Assembly: GCA_001683735.1 (NCBI GenBank)
Contig: LUGG01000031.1
Location: 186,001 to 250,000 of the forward strand
Reading direction: 5' to 3'
Length of the DNA stretch: 64,000 bases
Source of the DNA: Grifola frondosa
Lineage: Eukaryota > Basidiomycota > Agaricomycetes > Polyporales > Grifolaceae
Part shown: positions 24,598 to 36,891 of the stretch, piece by piece
Layout: every line of letters starts with the position of its first letter
Position numbering within the stretch: the first letter of the stretch is position 1
Program-made: the position numbers and the translations under genes
The notes under the pieces: generated by a model
Databases searched by the model: none
The model's input: the letters and a program-made list of their open reading frames with translations, nothing else
What the model was told of the DNA's origin: nothing

Positions 24598-26001
24598 TTG
24601 ACTCTTCACTCCCACCACAGTGCAAGTGCCGCTCAGACGGGGGGAGCGTTCGACATGGTCGAATCGGAAGATACCAAGAGCTTAGCGGTGAGTGATGTCG
24701 CCATCGAGCTAGTGTCCGAGTCGTTGATTTTCCGGCAGTCTCTGCTTACCGATACTGTCCTCCACATATTTCTCATCACCGAGGTCCTGTTTTCATTTCT
24801 CACCCCTGCGTCTCTTCTTCGGATGGCGAGGACCTGTCGCACGGCAAAATATGTCATAGACATATATATCCGAAAGACATTCAATATCAATTCTCACCTG
24901 TTACGGTTCTTCGCCGAGCCCCTCGCTTTTCGCTCCTTACAAGCACGGACGGGCACCGTGATATCGGGGTCTAGCGCACTCCAATTTTTTGATAGATCGT
25001 TCTATAGGTCATCGGACCTGGATCTCTACGTGCACATGAAGCATCGCCGCAAGGTCGGACGCTGGCTCATCAGCGTAGGGTACAAATTTCGGCCTTCTTT
25101 TTGGCAGGACGCCGACTTCGAAACCGCTGTGATCAATTCAATGTCACGGAGGCCGGGGGGTATTTACAGCATGCCTGGAATAGCCGCAGTCCTCACGTTC
25201 ACCCGACTCGTCCACGCGGACTCAGAATTGAAGGTCCAAGTGATTGTGGCCACAAATGCACCCATGGAAGTTGTCTTAGGCTTTCATTCCAGTATGTTCT
25301 GCCCTCCTGTCTCAATTCATATTATTGATGCTGTCTCCAGCTTGCGTGATGAACGTAATAAGCTACGAAAAGGCGTATTGTCTGTTCCCAAAAGCTACCC
25401 TGGAGCAACGTCGCTCGCTCCTCAGCTCCTCTTGCCGTGGTCGCTCTTTGCGGCGTGCGGAAGGCCTTATCAAGTACACTTCGCGCGGGTTCACGATGTT
25501 CACCCAACTCACTGCCTGTGAGATTGCTGCTGCACATCCGTCCTTCCGACTCGGCTGGCGCTGGATTGATGACGACGTCAGTTGGGTTCTTCCCCTGGAT
25601 ATGACGGGCGTCACACCTCCCCCTCCTACGAACTCTAGCTCTCTCCCCCTGTCGCATGACCCTATTGCCGTGTGCAACTGGAGGTTAAATTACACATGCG
25701 CCAAAGGTGCAGTGATGGAGTTTAGCATCGCAAAAACAAATGTTCTACGATATCGCTATGTCGTCGCGGATAGCAACCTGATAGACCATCTGACGCGTGT
25801 GCTGTCTGCAAAGACACGGGAGGAGCTGGTGAAGAAGCTATCAGATCTTGAAGACTGGACATAGTAAGTTCGCGTTTATTGTTACTTTTCGCTATGCTAA
25901 TTTACATGGTCTTGTCTAGCTACGACGAAGAGCTGCCAAATGTTTGCCGCGCTTTCTTCCGAGAGATGGCACAGCGGCAGGTGGTCTGTCTCAAATTGTG
26001 A
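24598..26001 (+). CDS. F-box-like / nucleotidyltransferase-like agaricomycete protein (3 exons)
   Basis: Exon 1 runs from 24598 to about 25292, exon 2 from 25342 to 25865 and exon 3 from 25920 to the TGA at 26001; the introns are 49-54 bp and all phases agree. An alternative start is the ATG at 24655 (MVESEDTKSLAVSD). Residues about 55-90 read as an F-box-like helix pair (LFSFLTPASLLRMARTCRTA). Next comes ISGSSALQFFDRSFYRSSDL with DLDLYV, the sequence pattern of nucleotidyltransferase-fold proteins (GS then DxD). The end (DEELPNVCRAFFREMAQ) looks globular. Families of this type are expanded in mushroom-forming fungi; substrate and function are unknown. No frameshift or in-frame stop was found, so it is probably intact. 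Confidence 0.72.
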
Positions 26002-26580
26002 GATTGGAGGTCGGGATCACTGAATCTGGTACCACTACAGGTGTCTCCGTTTACGTAGATTACTTGTATTTCCTTCCCGCAATATAACAAGGCGGTGCGC
26101 GAGCATGCTTACTTATCCGTTCGCCCGTCGTGACTTTGCTCTGAATAGTAAGTACGGACTGGTTGCGATGACAAGTGGCCGAACAGGACCGGCCGCCCGC
26201 CTATCGGTAACACCTCCAACATTGTGTGGCACATCTGGGCCGTGGTACGCCGATGCCCCTCTCCCTCACTAGCAGCTCACTTTACAAAAATAGCTCCTCC
26301 CGCTGCTATACCTTGGCAGACTGGCTACTGCCTCGTCAGACCCGACAGGAACAGCTGGTGAAGGTGTTCATGGACAAGGATGGGATGCAGATGGCGCGGT
26401 GCGGCGCGAGCCACGCTGCTCTGGCAGGTCTCAGAGCCTTTGGTTGCTCTTCTGGCGCGCGCTCGACTCATGGGTTCTTGATGCCCGAGTTCTGGAAGAA
26501 CGTCGTGCCGTCTGCGCGTATCATATGCTCGGCGCGGAATAATGGGAGAGGAGAGGTGGCGAAAGGCGATTTTGTTATCG
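26002..26580. other. No supportable gene
   Basis: A plus-strand ORF at 26226-26594 (122 residues) has no recognisable motif, and its content does not look selected. Probably 3' flank sequence. Confidence 0.35.
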
Positions 26581-27250
26581 TTAACTTGAAGTAGTCGAGT
26601 TGGAGTGTTCGCCGAGGGCGAGCTCCTCCTGGAGGGAGGCCCGGATTTCATTGATCTGGAGGAGGCGAAGTGAGGCAGGAGAGAGATTTATCCCTTTTAA
26701 TAAGCCAACGGGGAGACTGTAGAGAACGTTAGTTATAGTAGTAAAATCAAATGGTGACGGCTGACCTCGGGGAGGTAAACATGCCGATGACAAGGATGAA
26801 GGCCCAGATGAAGTGATGAGATGGTATTCTCCAGGTAGAGTGATTAGCACGGTCCTTGGTAGCGTTGATGAGGAGGCGAAGAGGAGACCAATGGTGATGG
26901 CCCACTGAAAACCGGTGCCGCGAATCCACTTCGGGGAGGATTCAGATTGGGGATAAGGGTGGAGACGAGGCCTACACCGAGACCGGCAAAGACACGGCCG
27001 ACGAAGAAGGTGGCAATGTTGCTGGAGCCTGTTTGGAGGGCGATACCAAGGAGAAGACGAGTCAGGCGGCCATGACGCCGATACGACGACCGAGGATATT
27101 GGCAGCAGGGATGCCAAGGAGAGCTCCTTTGTAGATGGAGGGGACATGGAGACTCACCGAAGAAAGCGCCGGCGGAGACGACGAGCGTGAATACGAGAAC
27201 AATGGGAAGGCCGAGGGCGGCGTGGAAGTACTTTTAGATTTGCTCACTGT
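26581..27250 (-). pseudogene. MFS sugar transporter fragment, decayed
   Basis: On the minus strand, in changing frames, one reads GALLGIPAANILGRRIGVMA (27125-27065), then KWIRGTGFQWAITIGLLFAS (about 26930-26870), NATKDRANHSTWRIP and FIWAFILVIGMFTSP (about 26865-26775). These match transmembrane helices 2-6 of fungal sugar-porter-type MFS proteins, including the helix 2-3 loop GRR and the IPI.Q.IWA region in altered form. The first and last thirds of a normal 500-residue transporter are missing and at least three frame changes are needed. It is a relic. Confidence 0.65.
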
Positions 27251-27644
27251 TCACCTCTCGGGCTTAACCCAATGGATGACAACGCTGGGGTGGTCTGCAC
27301 GAAGGACGTCGCGACTAATTGCAACGTCCCATGCTTGTGGTCATCCGCGAGATGCGGCCCTCGGATTTGGAGACACCAGCTATTCCAAGTGCAACGCTGG
27401 GCGACCGCATCTTGTCCGTGGCATCGACTGGGCCCAGTATATTGTGAGGGCGGTCAAGAGCGCCGCATAGAAAGTATGGGAGATTTTGCAGAAATTTATG
27501 GGCATTGTTTAGAGCCTCCAAGCTGGATTGCGCCCGGCCTTCCGCCGCTCCAGCGTTTGACTTTGTTTGTACCGCCGAAGTGTCCGCGCCCTCACGAGGC
27601 ATGCTCAGCGCTCAACGCTTGCGATTAGAACAATCTTGACTTCC
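27251..27644. other. Intergenic, nothing recognised
   Basis: Short overlapping ORFs on both strands without protein-like content. It includes the likely promoter of the WD40 gene at 27645. Confidence 0.35.
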
Positions 27645-29264
27645 ATGCCTCTGAAATATCAAGAATTGACGCATCTGAAGCACGGCCATACCGGCGGCAT
27701 TACTACGGTCGGCTTCAGTCCAAGCGGAGCATACCTCGCCACTGCTGGCTTGACGGGAGAACTTGTATTTGGCAAGTACACGGTGGCAAACTTCTCTATG
27801 TTTATAGCGGTCGTAGTCCTGTCCTGTCGTTATCCTGGGTTCCTCCCCGAGATGATAACGTTCTTTGCGGCATGCAGGACGGAACAATCGCGTTGCTCTT
27901 GATCTCTCATGTCAGGCAAGTGGTTTATACACGATTGTAATGTGCTCAAAATATGCTTTAGGATACGATAAACGTTACCAGTTTCTGGGGCACACATCTC
28001 CAGTGGAGTGCCTCGCGATTAAAGATTCTCACCTTGCCTCAGGTGCTCATAACGAACTTCGTATATGGTACCAGGACCGCGGCGGTACGTGCGGAGCTGA
28101 GGTTTATAAATTGATCCCGGTCCAACTTTCTTTGCAGGGCAATGGTATGAAGAGGCTGAGCTTGGTGAGCCACCGAAGAGCTCGTATAACAAGTACCAGG
28201 AAGTCTTGGCGACAAGCCTACATTGGATGTCGTCGGAGCAGCATCCTCTGCTACTCATGGTTGCATACATGCATCATGGAATTCTGTGAGGGTGACAAAG
28301 TTTTGAGAGTAGCAGCTACCTTTGACACCATTGTGATACAGCCTACTGGAAGCGAAGAAATGGACCCAAATCCGCACTATTCCACTTCACGGTCAAATGT
28401 ATGTGCTACCGCACTAATTTTATTGTCTATCCGCTTATTCTGAATTTTAGAGCTAGCGCCAGTCTCTCTGACAGTGAAAAGCTTGTTGCGATTTCAAACA
28501 TGCATACAGGCTTTGATATCTATTCAATGGACTCCGAGGTTCCAACCCGCTCGTTTACGCATGAAATGGGCGACAATTGTCCGACTCCGGTGCTATTCAT
28601 CCAGGCGGCCACACCGTTATTGGTGGAAGTGCCGTTGGTAATGTCAATTTGTGGGATGTTGAGTCCGGAAAGAAACTCCACAGCTTGCTCCACCCTAGTG
28701 CGCACTTCATATGTGACGTCTCCCGCTGCCTGACCGAAATCATCTCACAGAGCTTGCTCAAGTTCTCTCAATCGCAGTAGGGTGCTTAATATGAGCAAGA
28801 TCTGCACATTGACATTTTTGTTAGGCACATTACAATGCTCTATCCGACGAGTTTCTCATTGCATCGGCGTCATGAACCACAACGCTCAATCGTCTGCCGC
28901 GCCCGGCCGCCGCCGACACCGCCGCACACCGCCTGGAGTCCCTTAGTCATCATATGGAGGGCACAGGAACTCCGTGAGTTGCATCTGCGCCAATAAGCGC
29001 ATCTTATCTGAATGCTATGTAGGCCATCTTCGCTCATCTGATAGCCCGCGAGCTAAGCGGCTTCCAAGACCACCTCGCCGCCCTGCGATTTATCCTGTAC
29101 GTATGATGTCTGCAACCTGGAATTGCGTGTTCTTACTACTTTGCACACAGCGTGCGATCACATGGCCGAAGTGGCCTCTGGTTCTATGTGTTCTTGCAGC
29201 TGCATGTCTTGCTTTCGACTTGCGGGCTTCGTTAATGACAAGCCTACAAGGAAAAATGATATGA
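27645..29264 (+). pseudogene. WD40-repeat protein with C-terminal membrane segment, frameshifted
   Basis: It starts MPLKYQELTHLKHGHTGGIT (27645), the first blade of a beta-propeller, with FSPSGAYLATAGL. Near 27765 the frame moves to CIWQVHGGKLLYVYSGRSP and MQDGTIALLLISHV. Later exons give VECLAIKDSHLASGAHNELR, EAELGEPPKSSYNKYQEVL, KLVAISNMHTGFDIYSMDSE and, after another shift near 28590, GGSAVGNVNLWDVESGKKLH. The end reads VIIWRAQELR and, across two more short introns, WPLVLCVLAAACLAFDL before TGA at 29264. The introns keep good GT-AG borders. The layout (WD40 propeller plus one C-terminal membrane helix) is intact, but three or so single-base shifts break it. It belongs to a repetitive agaricomycete WD40 family of unknown role. 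Confidence 0.6.
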
Positions 29265-29685
29265 CATATAGCCACCAGACAGACTACCACGTCTGCAGAA
29301 ACGCTGGCTTTGCCATTGTTTTTGGGTTGAAGGAGTGTATAGAATGTTGTATCTGTAGCCCTGGTGTAGCTGCATAGCTATAACAAGTCCTCGTCGCATA
29401 ATGTGAACGTCTCATGATTAGAACAACGGAATATATTTAAAACATTGGTGAAAGTGGCGCTCTTCTTCTGGTCTTATGGCAAGTGATTTCGAACGAACAC
29501 ATGCGTCTAGAATTTAGCTTAGATAAAGAGTCGCCTCATGCCATAAAACTAGATACTCTTTCTTCGAGTCGCTTAGCGGAAGGGCCCTATCTGGCGCAGC
29601 CTGTCCAACATGACTTTCTCAGCCCTCATTTCCTTCTCGAACCACTGGAACACAAATTTGTGAGATCGGCGAAACGGTTGCAGAT
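29265..29685. other. Convergent 3' ends
   Basis: Sequence between the 3' ends of the WD40 gene (plus) and the membrane protein gene (minus). Nothing else is recognised. Confidence 0.4.
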
Positions 29686-30849
29686 TCATGACAACGCACT
29701 CTCCGCAAGAAGCTTCGCACTCCAAAGCGGGCTCACCCAAGAAGGCTGCCGCTTTTTTCTGGTAACAATCAGCCTCCTTCCATCTTTGCGCTCGTATCCC
29801 AACGGAATACATGTCCACTGTGGATGCCTGCCACTTTCTTGTTCCCATATCCAGATTTGGCATCGTGAGCTTGTCCTGTGGCAAAATAAATCCCCAAGCT
29901 TGAGATCTGGACGAGCTGACAGGTCCGGAGGGGCAAGAATAGGCGATAATGACTCCGATTCAAACCAGACCGTTACAGGCTTCTCGCCATCCTTGTATTT
30001 CCCTTTGCTATCGGGGCAGGCTTTGACATGTCGAATGAGCTGCATGATGGTTAGGAACCAGAGCCTCAGCGTGAAGAGAGCGTTAACTCACCAGTGATGA
30101 GTTATTCGAAGCACCGGAGCCTGAAAGAGCGCTGGAGGAAGCTGGACTTGCGGTCCGTGGGGTTGACTTTCCAGCAGATCGTGACCGTGTGACAGGAGTA
30201 GAGTCTTGAATCATGGCGGACGATGCAGTGGTCTGGTAGGTCGTCAATGAGCGGTCGGCAATGAGTCGAGACAAGGATGTTAGAATATATGAACTTACAT
30301 TGATATCTAACGACGATACTGGTGGCGGAGGCGAAGGTGATATCGTGGAGGCAAATCTGATGGATGGGGATGAATACTCTGGAGGATCTCGGCGAACGGA
30401 TGGGTTGGGTTCAGCACTCCAAGAGCGCGCTTGACAGTAATCCTTTGCGTCGAAGCTGTCACCGGATCTGTTAATACCACCATCGAGTACTCTCTTCGTG
30501 CTGGACAATACTATTTCATATCTGCTGAGTTAGAATAGATGATAGCGATCACACCTCTGGGCTCCCGGAAGGAAGAGTGGTCAAATTTCCGCAGGATCGT
30601 TGGCTCTAATTGCCGGTTGCGTACGGGTGGAGAAGGGGCAGCGAATTCCAGATAGGTTGTCTTGCCTGGCCGAATTTTTGCGCTGGCAGAGAATGTGTAG
30701 CTTACCGGCCGCCGTTTTTTGTTGACCATCGTTGAAGCGCGAAAAATATGAACCAGCCATTTCACAAAACCCACAGCGCAGATGAGCAGGGAACTGATAA
30801 TGCAGATTGCGAGGAGCAGCGATATGAAGACCATCAAATAAGAAGTCAT
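29686..30849 (-). CDS. Hypothetical single-pass membrane protein (4 exons, 333 aa)
   Basis: Exons 30849-30555, 30510-30299, 30232-30092 and 30039-29686 join in phase with introns of 44, 66 and 52 bp; the first has a TCTAAC branch point and skips a TAG. The N-terminus (MTSYLMVFISLLLAICIIS and on to about residue 33) is a strong membrane segment or signal anchor, followed by a basic patch (VNKKRRPVS). The middle is Ser/Pro-rich and looks disordered (EYSSPSIRFASTISPSPPPP). The C-terminal exon is charged and contains SWVSPLWSAKLLAES at its end. No known domain is seen. The last exon could instead be read partly in another frame, so the extreme C-terminus is less sure than the rest. Confidence 0.6.
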
Positions 30850-31163
30850 GTCGTTCCCGCATTGAAAGGCGCCAATTAACGATGAGAAGCGGATAATTAA
30901 GTATACGTGATATTACTCCTCGGCGCGTTACGGAGCCCCGGATTAGTCTCCGCCGTGCGCGTCGCGCCGCCAGATTTGCTCACCCGATCGGGAACGTTGC
31001 GCTTCCGCTCACTTGATACGACTTTGGGCCCGTTACTATTAAGTGCTAAGTAATCAAATGGGCTACAAATGGCGTCTGAGCGCCGCTTTGATGATTAGGT
31101 ACTTATTTAACCCCAACTTCAAAGTTAATCTTCTGGTTGGCGCATCTGCCGCATGCTCTTACC
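30850..31163. other. Divergent intergenic region
   Basis: It should carry the promoter of the membrane-protein gene on the minus strand and the 5' flank of the transposase on the plus strand. No CACTA-type terminal repeat was found. Confidence 0.35.
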
Positions 31164-34100
31164 ATGAAAAACAAGAAACTGTGCACCTGCAGCAAGTGCA
31201 TTCACAATGTCTTGGTCGGCCCTGACGGCATTCAAAGGCGTGGTGTATTTCACGAAATCAAAATAATCAAAAGTCATCTACGGAGAGACCATCTGGATGG
31301 ATGTATAGAAGAGCGCGTCGGGAGTTCGGTCCTGCTTACCACGATGGCGCCGCCATCCGATGTGTCCCAGTTTTTGCTTGCCGTGCATTCCCATGATCAA
31401 GAGCCAATGATCATAGAAACAACTGCTGCACCACAGGTACGTCTTGCTCATTGTCCCTGTTGCAGCTCGTACTTAAACTATCGCAAGACACACTCAACTC
31501 CGGTTCTCGAGGAGGCCTGTGTTCGTGATTCTTGTAATGTGCCTCAGGTGCGCATTAGCTTGCATCTTCTCGCCGCTGACATTGCTTACATTACGAAGCC
31601 CTCATCTGCAGACTTCCCTTCACAGAACATCGTTGGAAGCATGAAAGCCGCAAATTTTGGAGAAGATGGGAGTTCATCTCGCGCAGCCGCAGCGGTTCAG
31701 GTATGGCCTGTAGTGTTTGCTGGACTGCCCTTTCAATCTCAATATCATCTTCAGGTACGAATGCGTGAGCTCTCGGCTCTTGAATCCAGCTTGACACACC
31801 AGTGCCGCTTGGTACCGGATTCTATCGCCATAGTCTTCACCTCAATGCCAGCCAATCTCTCTGATTCTCCTTCTACTCTTTCCTCAAAGTCTCGTGGCTG
31901 CACTACGTTTATCGCCTTTCGAGAATGGCTTAAAACTCAGCTTCAATTCCTAGAATCGCTTCCCGCTCTGGACGACAGGGATACTGAACAGCGCCAACGA
32001 GTCCTCGTTCACAAAGTTAGGGAGCAACTTGCGCGCCTATGCCGGATTGAAGGAACTGCATGGGAGAAAGAGAAGGTCGCGGCTGGTTTATATGCATTAG
32101 GTGCAAACATAGATGGACCCAGTGTGATCGTAACTGGTCTGTGAAAGAATGTTTCTCATATATTGCTGTAACCCGTATTGATTTATTTGTAGATCATCTG
32201 TTCTATTCTCGCACGCAAATGCAACCTTTTATTCTCGCTGCTCTCATCATGGTCACAGTGCTCCACGGTCTTGCCTCCATATCGAGGGTCGAAATTCAAT
32301 TATTCTGGCGACATTGAGGGTTGTGCTTCACGGCGCGTTCATGCTTTGCAACCACCCGGCTCGCGCCGGTCTGTCAGCTGCTCAGCAGGCCACACTCACC
32401 AACATTCCTCGCGATATACGATTGGCGCTCAAGGTTTTGAACCTTGAGCCTGACATTGTGCGATACGCCTGTTGCCCTCAATGTTTTGCATTGTATCCCC
32501 CCGACACCTCTCATCCCGACGACCCTTATCCTCATCATTGTACGTTTCATGAGACGGACAAAGCTCCCTGCGGCGCCATTCTTGTCACGCAAAAAGAGAG
32601 GAGTCCGCGTCGCAAAGGTGACCAACCTCAAGTTGTATACGTACCTGTTCGCGTATTCCCTTACAGATCGCTATCCTCCTGGATTGCGAGTCTGTTCTCA
32701 AGGCCCGAGCTGGAGAATTTAATGCAGAAAGCATGGCAGTCGTCGGCACCTCCAGGATCACTGTGGAGCGACATTTTCATGCCCCCGAGATACAAAGTTT
32801 TCGAGGACCTGACCGGAGAAACCCATTTTCTGTGCAACCGCCTGGTTCTGTCCATCTCGTATTCAGTCTTTTCATCGATTGGTTCAATCCGTACGGCAAC
32901 AAGAAAGCAGGAAAGTCACATTCCATCGGCGCCATTTATATGGCATGTCTAAATCTCCCGCCGCATATGCGATATCGCCCGGAAAATATCTATCTTGCCG
33001 GCGTGATCCCTGGTCCAAAGGAGCCACAGCTACACCAGATCAATCACCTTCTTTGTCCTCTTGTCGACCAACTATTAGTTCTCTGGCACAGAGGACTCTA
33101 TCTTAGCCGTACCACTTCTCGCCTAACAGGTTGTTCGGTGAGAGCTGCTGTGGTTTCGCTCGTTTGCGATCTACCAGCTCTTCGTAAGGCAGGTGGTTTT
33201 TCCGGCCATTCATCGGGCAACTTTTGTTCGTTCTGTCGCCTGCAGAAAAGCAATATCTGCAACTTGGATCGGCCATCCTGGCCTCGTCGAACATGGGAGG
33301 AGCATCTGCGTATTGCGCTACGGTGGCGCGATGCAGCTACGGAGGCGGAGAGGACTGCTATCTTCAACGCTCATGGTCTTCGCTGGTCCCAGCTATTGAG
33401 GCTTGAATACTGGGATCCGACTCGGTTTGCTCTAGTCGACGCAATGCACAACCTATTTCTGGGAGAGTTGCGACATCATTGCATGGACGTCTGGGGGATC
33501 CACATCAAAGACAAGACTGGAAGCCAGAAGATTGTGCCTCATGCTCCGGCAGAACAGAGAATTTGGCTCAATCGAGTCATCGCTGCGCTTCGTAAATCCT
33601 CCGAATCTACCTTGATGAACATTCGAAAGGGGTATATAGTTGCGGTTGCGCAGTATAACCATGTAGCACTACTTACCCCTACCTTCACGAAGCGTGATTA
33701 TGCCAAAGCTCTTCTTCGATGGGTAAGTTATTCACTGCCAATCAGATTGTGAATTTTTGCTCACAGTGCTTAGGTTGCGGAGCGCACCGTTGACGACATT
33801 CAGCTTCCACCTATTCTTGACGAAAGCACTGCCGATTTCCATCTCCCAAGTTACCCACACGACATCTCCAAGTATTGTGTCTTGACTCGTGAAGTCCTTG
33901 AACAGCTGCGTAACGATATCAAATCTACAATTTTACCTTCTTGGATCGAGAGGCCACCGAGTAACTTTGGGAGTCCGGGCCATGGGAAACTCAAGGCTGA
34001 CCAGTGGCGTACTGTTTGCACCATCAATATGGTTATAACGCTTGTTCGTTCGTGGGGGTTCCGCAGCCTCTCTCGAAGACAAGCTGTTGCTTGAAAATTT

Positions 34101-35247
34101 CTTACACCTTGTTATTGCAGTGGACCTCTCTACCCGAAGGTCCATGAACGCCGATCGCGCAGATGCCTTTGATCATCACATCTCCCGGTACTTGGCAACC
34201 CTGCGCGAGCTCTTCGACCATCAGCTTGTTCCCAACCATCATCTTTCGCTGCATCTCAAGGAATGCCTTCTCATGTTTGGGCCGGTGCATGCTTGGTGGG
34301 CCTTCCCTTTCGAGCGCTACAATGGTTTGCTACAGAGGCTGAAGACGAATAGCAAACCTGGTAAGCTTCTGTTGTGATTGTAAACACCAAATGGCTAATT
34401 CCGACCGCCGTATAATGTAGCCGATATGCCTCTTACCTTCATGAGGTATTTCTACATGGGTGCTGAGCTCCGCTGGCTAATGGCCACGGTGACTTGGCCT
34501 AGCACTATAGAGTATCAAGAAATGGTCACAGTGTTCAAAGATGCATTCCAGGATCCTACACGAGACTCTCTCGTAGCGGATATTCTCTCACGTACACCCA
34601 ATTCGGATGCCTCAAGTAGCCTCAGTTATGACTACGACGAACGAAAGGAGAGTCTTCTCCCCTCAGACATTTACGAAGCTCTCCTTCGATTGGCCTGTCT
34701 GTCGGGGTCACAATTTGCATCATTCTATGGTGATATCGACGATCAACGCGCACGACTTTCCCCAGTTGCACAGTTTGTGCCCAGTATCTCTTATCAAGGC
34801 GTAACTTATGCTACCCACCAGAAAGGCCTTCGCAACTCTTTCGTGATTTTCAAGGACCCAGCCACAGACCTCACGATCACCCGGGCTGGACAAATCTCGA
34901 GCATTTTGTTACATTCCCGTCTCAGCGGTACAAAAAGAATCATAGCTCCATTCATAGTCATCAACGAATTCGAGCCACTGGCCGCATCGGACCAGACGAA
35001 CGACCCGTACAGGTGCTATCCCGAGTTGAATACTAAGCTATACTATCATACCACAGAAGCCAAATCCGTACTTGTTCGGATTGAAGATGTCGTCGCCCAC
35101 TTCGCGGCTTTCGTCTATACACCCGCCGAAATCAGGCGAGAATGTATAGTAGCGAGATCCTTGGATAGGGTAAGTAGTTTGCTTGCTTCCTCCGTGACAA
35201 CTGAGCAATATATGCTCGATAGACCTAAGCACTTTTGCTCCATGTGA
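31164..35247 (+). pseudogene. Tnp2-type (CACTA/CMC superfamily) transposase, decayed
   Basis: The start MKNKKLCTCSKCIHNVLVG (31164) is a CxC..C zinc-binding-like head, followed by a charged region with short introns. The core reads RYACCPQCFALYPP, YKVFEDLTGE, LFIDWFNPYGNKKAGKSHS, AIYMACLNLPPHMRYRPENI, LAGVIPGPKEPQLHQINHLL, SGHSSGNFCSFC and DAMHNLFLGELRHHCMDVWG. This is the arrangement of fungal Tnp2-domain transposases, which cut and paste CACTA-like elements. The C-terminal part (HLSLHLKECLLMFGPVHAWW, FPFERYNG) and a long tail follow. Frame changes occur near 32290, 32778 and 34045, so it is not expressed intact. Terminal inverted repeats were not found. The end abuts the HAM1-like copy C within about 5 bp. 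Confidence 0.75.
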
Positions 35248-35251
35248 TGGA

Positions 35252-36891
35252 ATGGTATCGCGACGGGATAGGATAGGTTCTAGAAGCAGAACAGAATGTG
35301 TTATATGTTAAGCTCGGTATGAAAGAGGGAGGACCACGCACACATATGTGAGGAGTGATCAATAGGGTAAATGACCGCGATTTCAGGCTTTCGTGCTGCT
35401 CGCGTACGCCTACGAGCCATCTGCGGACGCGTCCCAGCGCGGTCTTCACCGCCTGCCTGATCATCTTCTGCCGCTGCTTCTTCAACAGGCTGCTCCGTCG
35501 CGGATGGCGAATTTAAGCGCGTGGATCTCTGTCTGCGCGTCCTTGATCTTGAATACAAGAGGAGCGGTCACGATGTGCGCGAACAGCACATCCGCAAGCC
35601 CCAAGTCGTTGATCTTCGGTATCCCCGTCTTCCCGCGGAAGTAGCGCGCAGCGTCGCGCATGTCCGCCTGGGTCTGTTTGAGTGTGAGCGCAAGCTTGTT
35701 GTGCTGCTCGTCCCTGTATGGCGGTGGTGTGTTCGCAAATTGTCCGCAAATAAGACGGCAGAAAGCGCACTGGATGTATTCTGGCCGCTGAACTTCATGA
35801 AGTCGCGCGCTCTAACATTGATGAGGTTCGGGAACACGTTTCGATCTATGCCGGAGCGGAGCGGCGCAACGGTCAACACGACAAGCAGGGGACTGGGAAA
35901 TGCACCTGGCTGATGATACTCCGCAGGACCTGCTTCCTTACATCCACCCACAGCTGCGGCTTATACACTTAAGACCGCCGTCCCTGCCAAATTGCAGGTC
36001 CTTCGCAACTTCGCCCAATTGATACCAAATCTAAACCGGGGTAAACACGATTAGCACCACACTCGGAAGGAAGAAGGCGGGGACCGACTATTCGTTCAAC
36101 GGGTCCTGCCTCATCGTGCCAAACCAGCCCGTCGCGCTCGCGAACAGGTTGTCGAATTGGCCCTCCCGCCCGCGCTCGCTGCACTCGTTCTCGACGACAT
36201 ACCGGGGCTGCAGGAGGACCAGTGGTGGCAGTCAGCAACTGGATGAGATAGGGAGTGCATACCTCACTGGCGTACTCGTCGATGTCCCGGAACCAGCGAC
36301 GCATGCGCTCATCGTGCTGCGCGTCGTACAGCGCGTCGCCAATGACGTCCAGGCTGCACCCGTTCGCGAAGAGTCCTTGCTTGGTGCGCGGGGGATCTGT
36401 TAGTGCGGTCTATTTTCTGAAAACAAAATAGAGAACGGGCATACCGTGGCTGGTGATCGTGAAGCCATTATCGTGGCTCTAATTCAGCTCACAACCAATC
36501 TCGGTCCTTACCTCCGAGCCAAACACGTGCAATTTCAGCGCCGAGATAGCCTTGCTCTCCACAACTCGGACAGCATAAAATACACGTGGCGAAATATGTT
36601 CATTTGTGGTAAATATTGCGGACTTTGAAATATCCCTTAAATGCGCGTGACAGGTAGGCTTTCTTATGCATATAACGGGATCGGAAAGCGCCGGGACAGA
36701 TCGACTTTTGGTTGAATATATCAAGCTATCAATATTATGCTATCGTACCATGGGAAATGCATGGGAAATGGTCCGGATAAGTATCAAATCCGGCAAGCTA
36801 ATATGTCCCTAATAAGCTCGAGTTAGGTAAGAGTACTCGAGCATATATCATGCATTTCTCTCTCCGTAATAATCGGGAATGCCCGCCGTGA
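35252..36891 (-). pseudogene. HAM1-like protein gene, unsplit copy (copy C), frameshifted
   Basis: The minus strand reads first the N-terminal blocks also found in copy A (FANGCSLDIIG, FRDIDEYASEV, DNLFASAAGWFG, GEVAEDLQFG), then, without a break at 35956/35957, the C-terminal blocks of copy B (WVDVRKQVLRSIISQVHFP, NVFPNLINVRARDFMKFS, TQADMRDAARYFRGKTG, KKQRQKMIRQAVKTAL). The Trp that is a stop in copy B is a sense codon here. The joining region reads as one HAM1-like protein apart from a frame change, so it shows the ancestral continuity across the point where A and B are broken. The N-terminal half is inverted relative to copy A, and the C-terminal half is direct relative to copy B. Its 3' end stops abruptly next to the transposase relic. 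Confidence 0.65.

Noticed and set aside
26226..26594. 122-residue plus-strand ORF
   Set aside because: No motif, no intron signals in phase, and it overlaps the 3' flank of a transporter relic.
31040..31053. 14 bp string taagtgctaagtaa shared with 62733-62746
   Set aside because: Short, isolated and without matching flanks; it may be chance in 64 kb.
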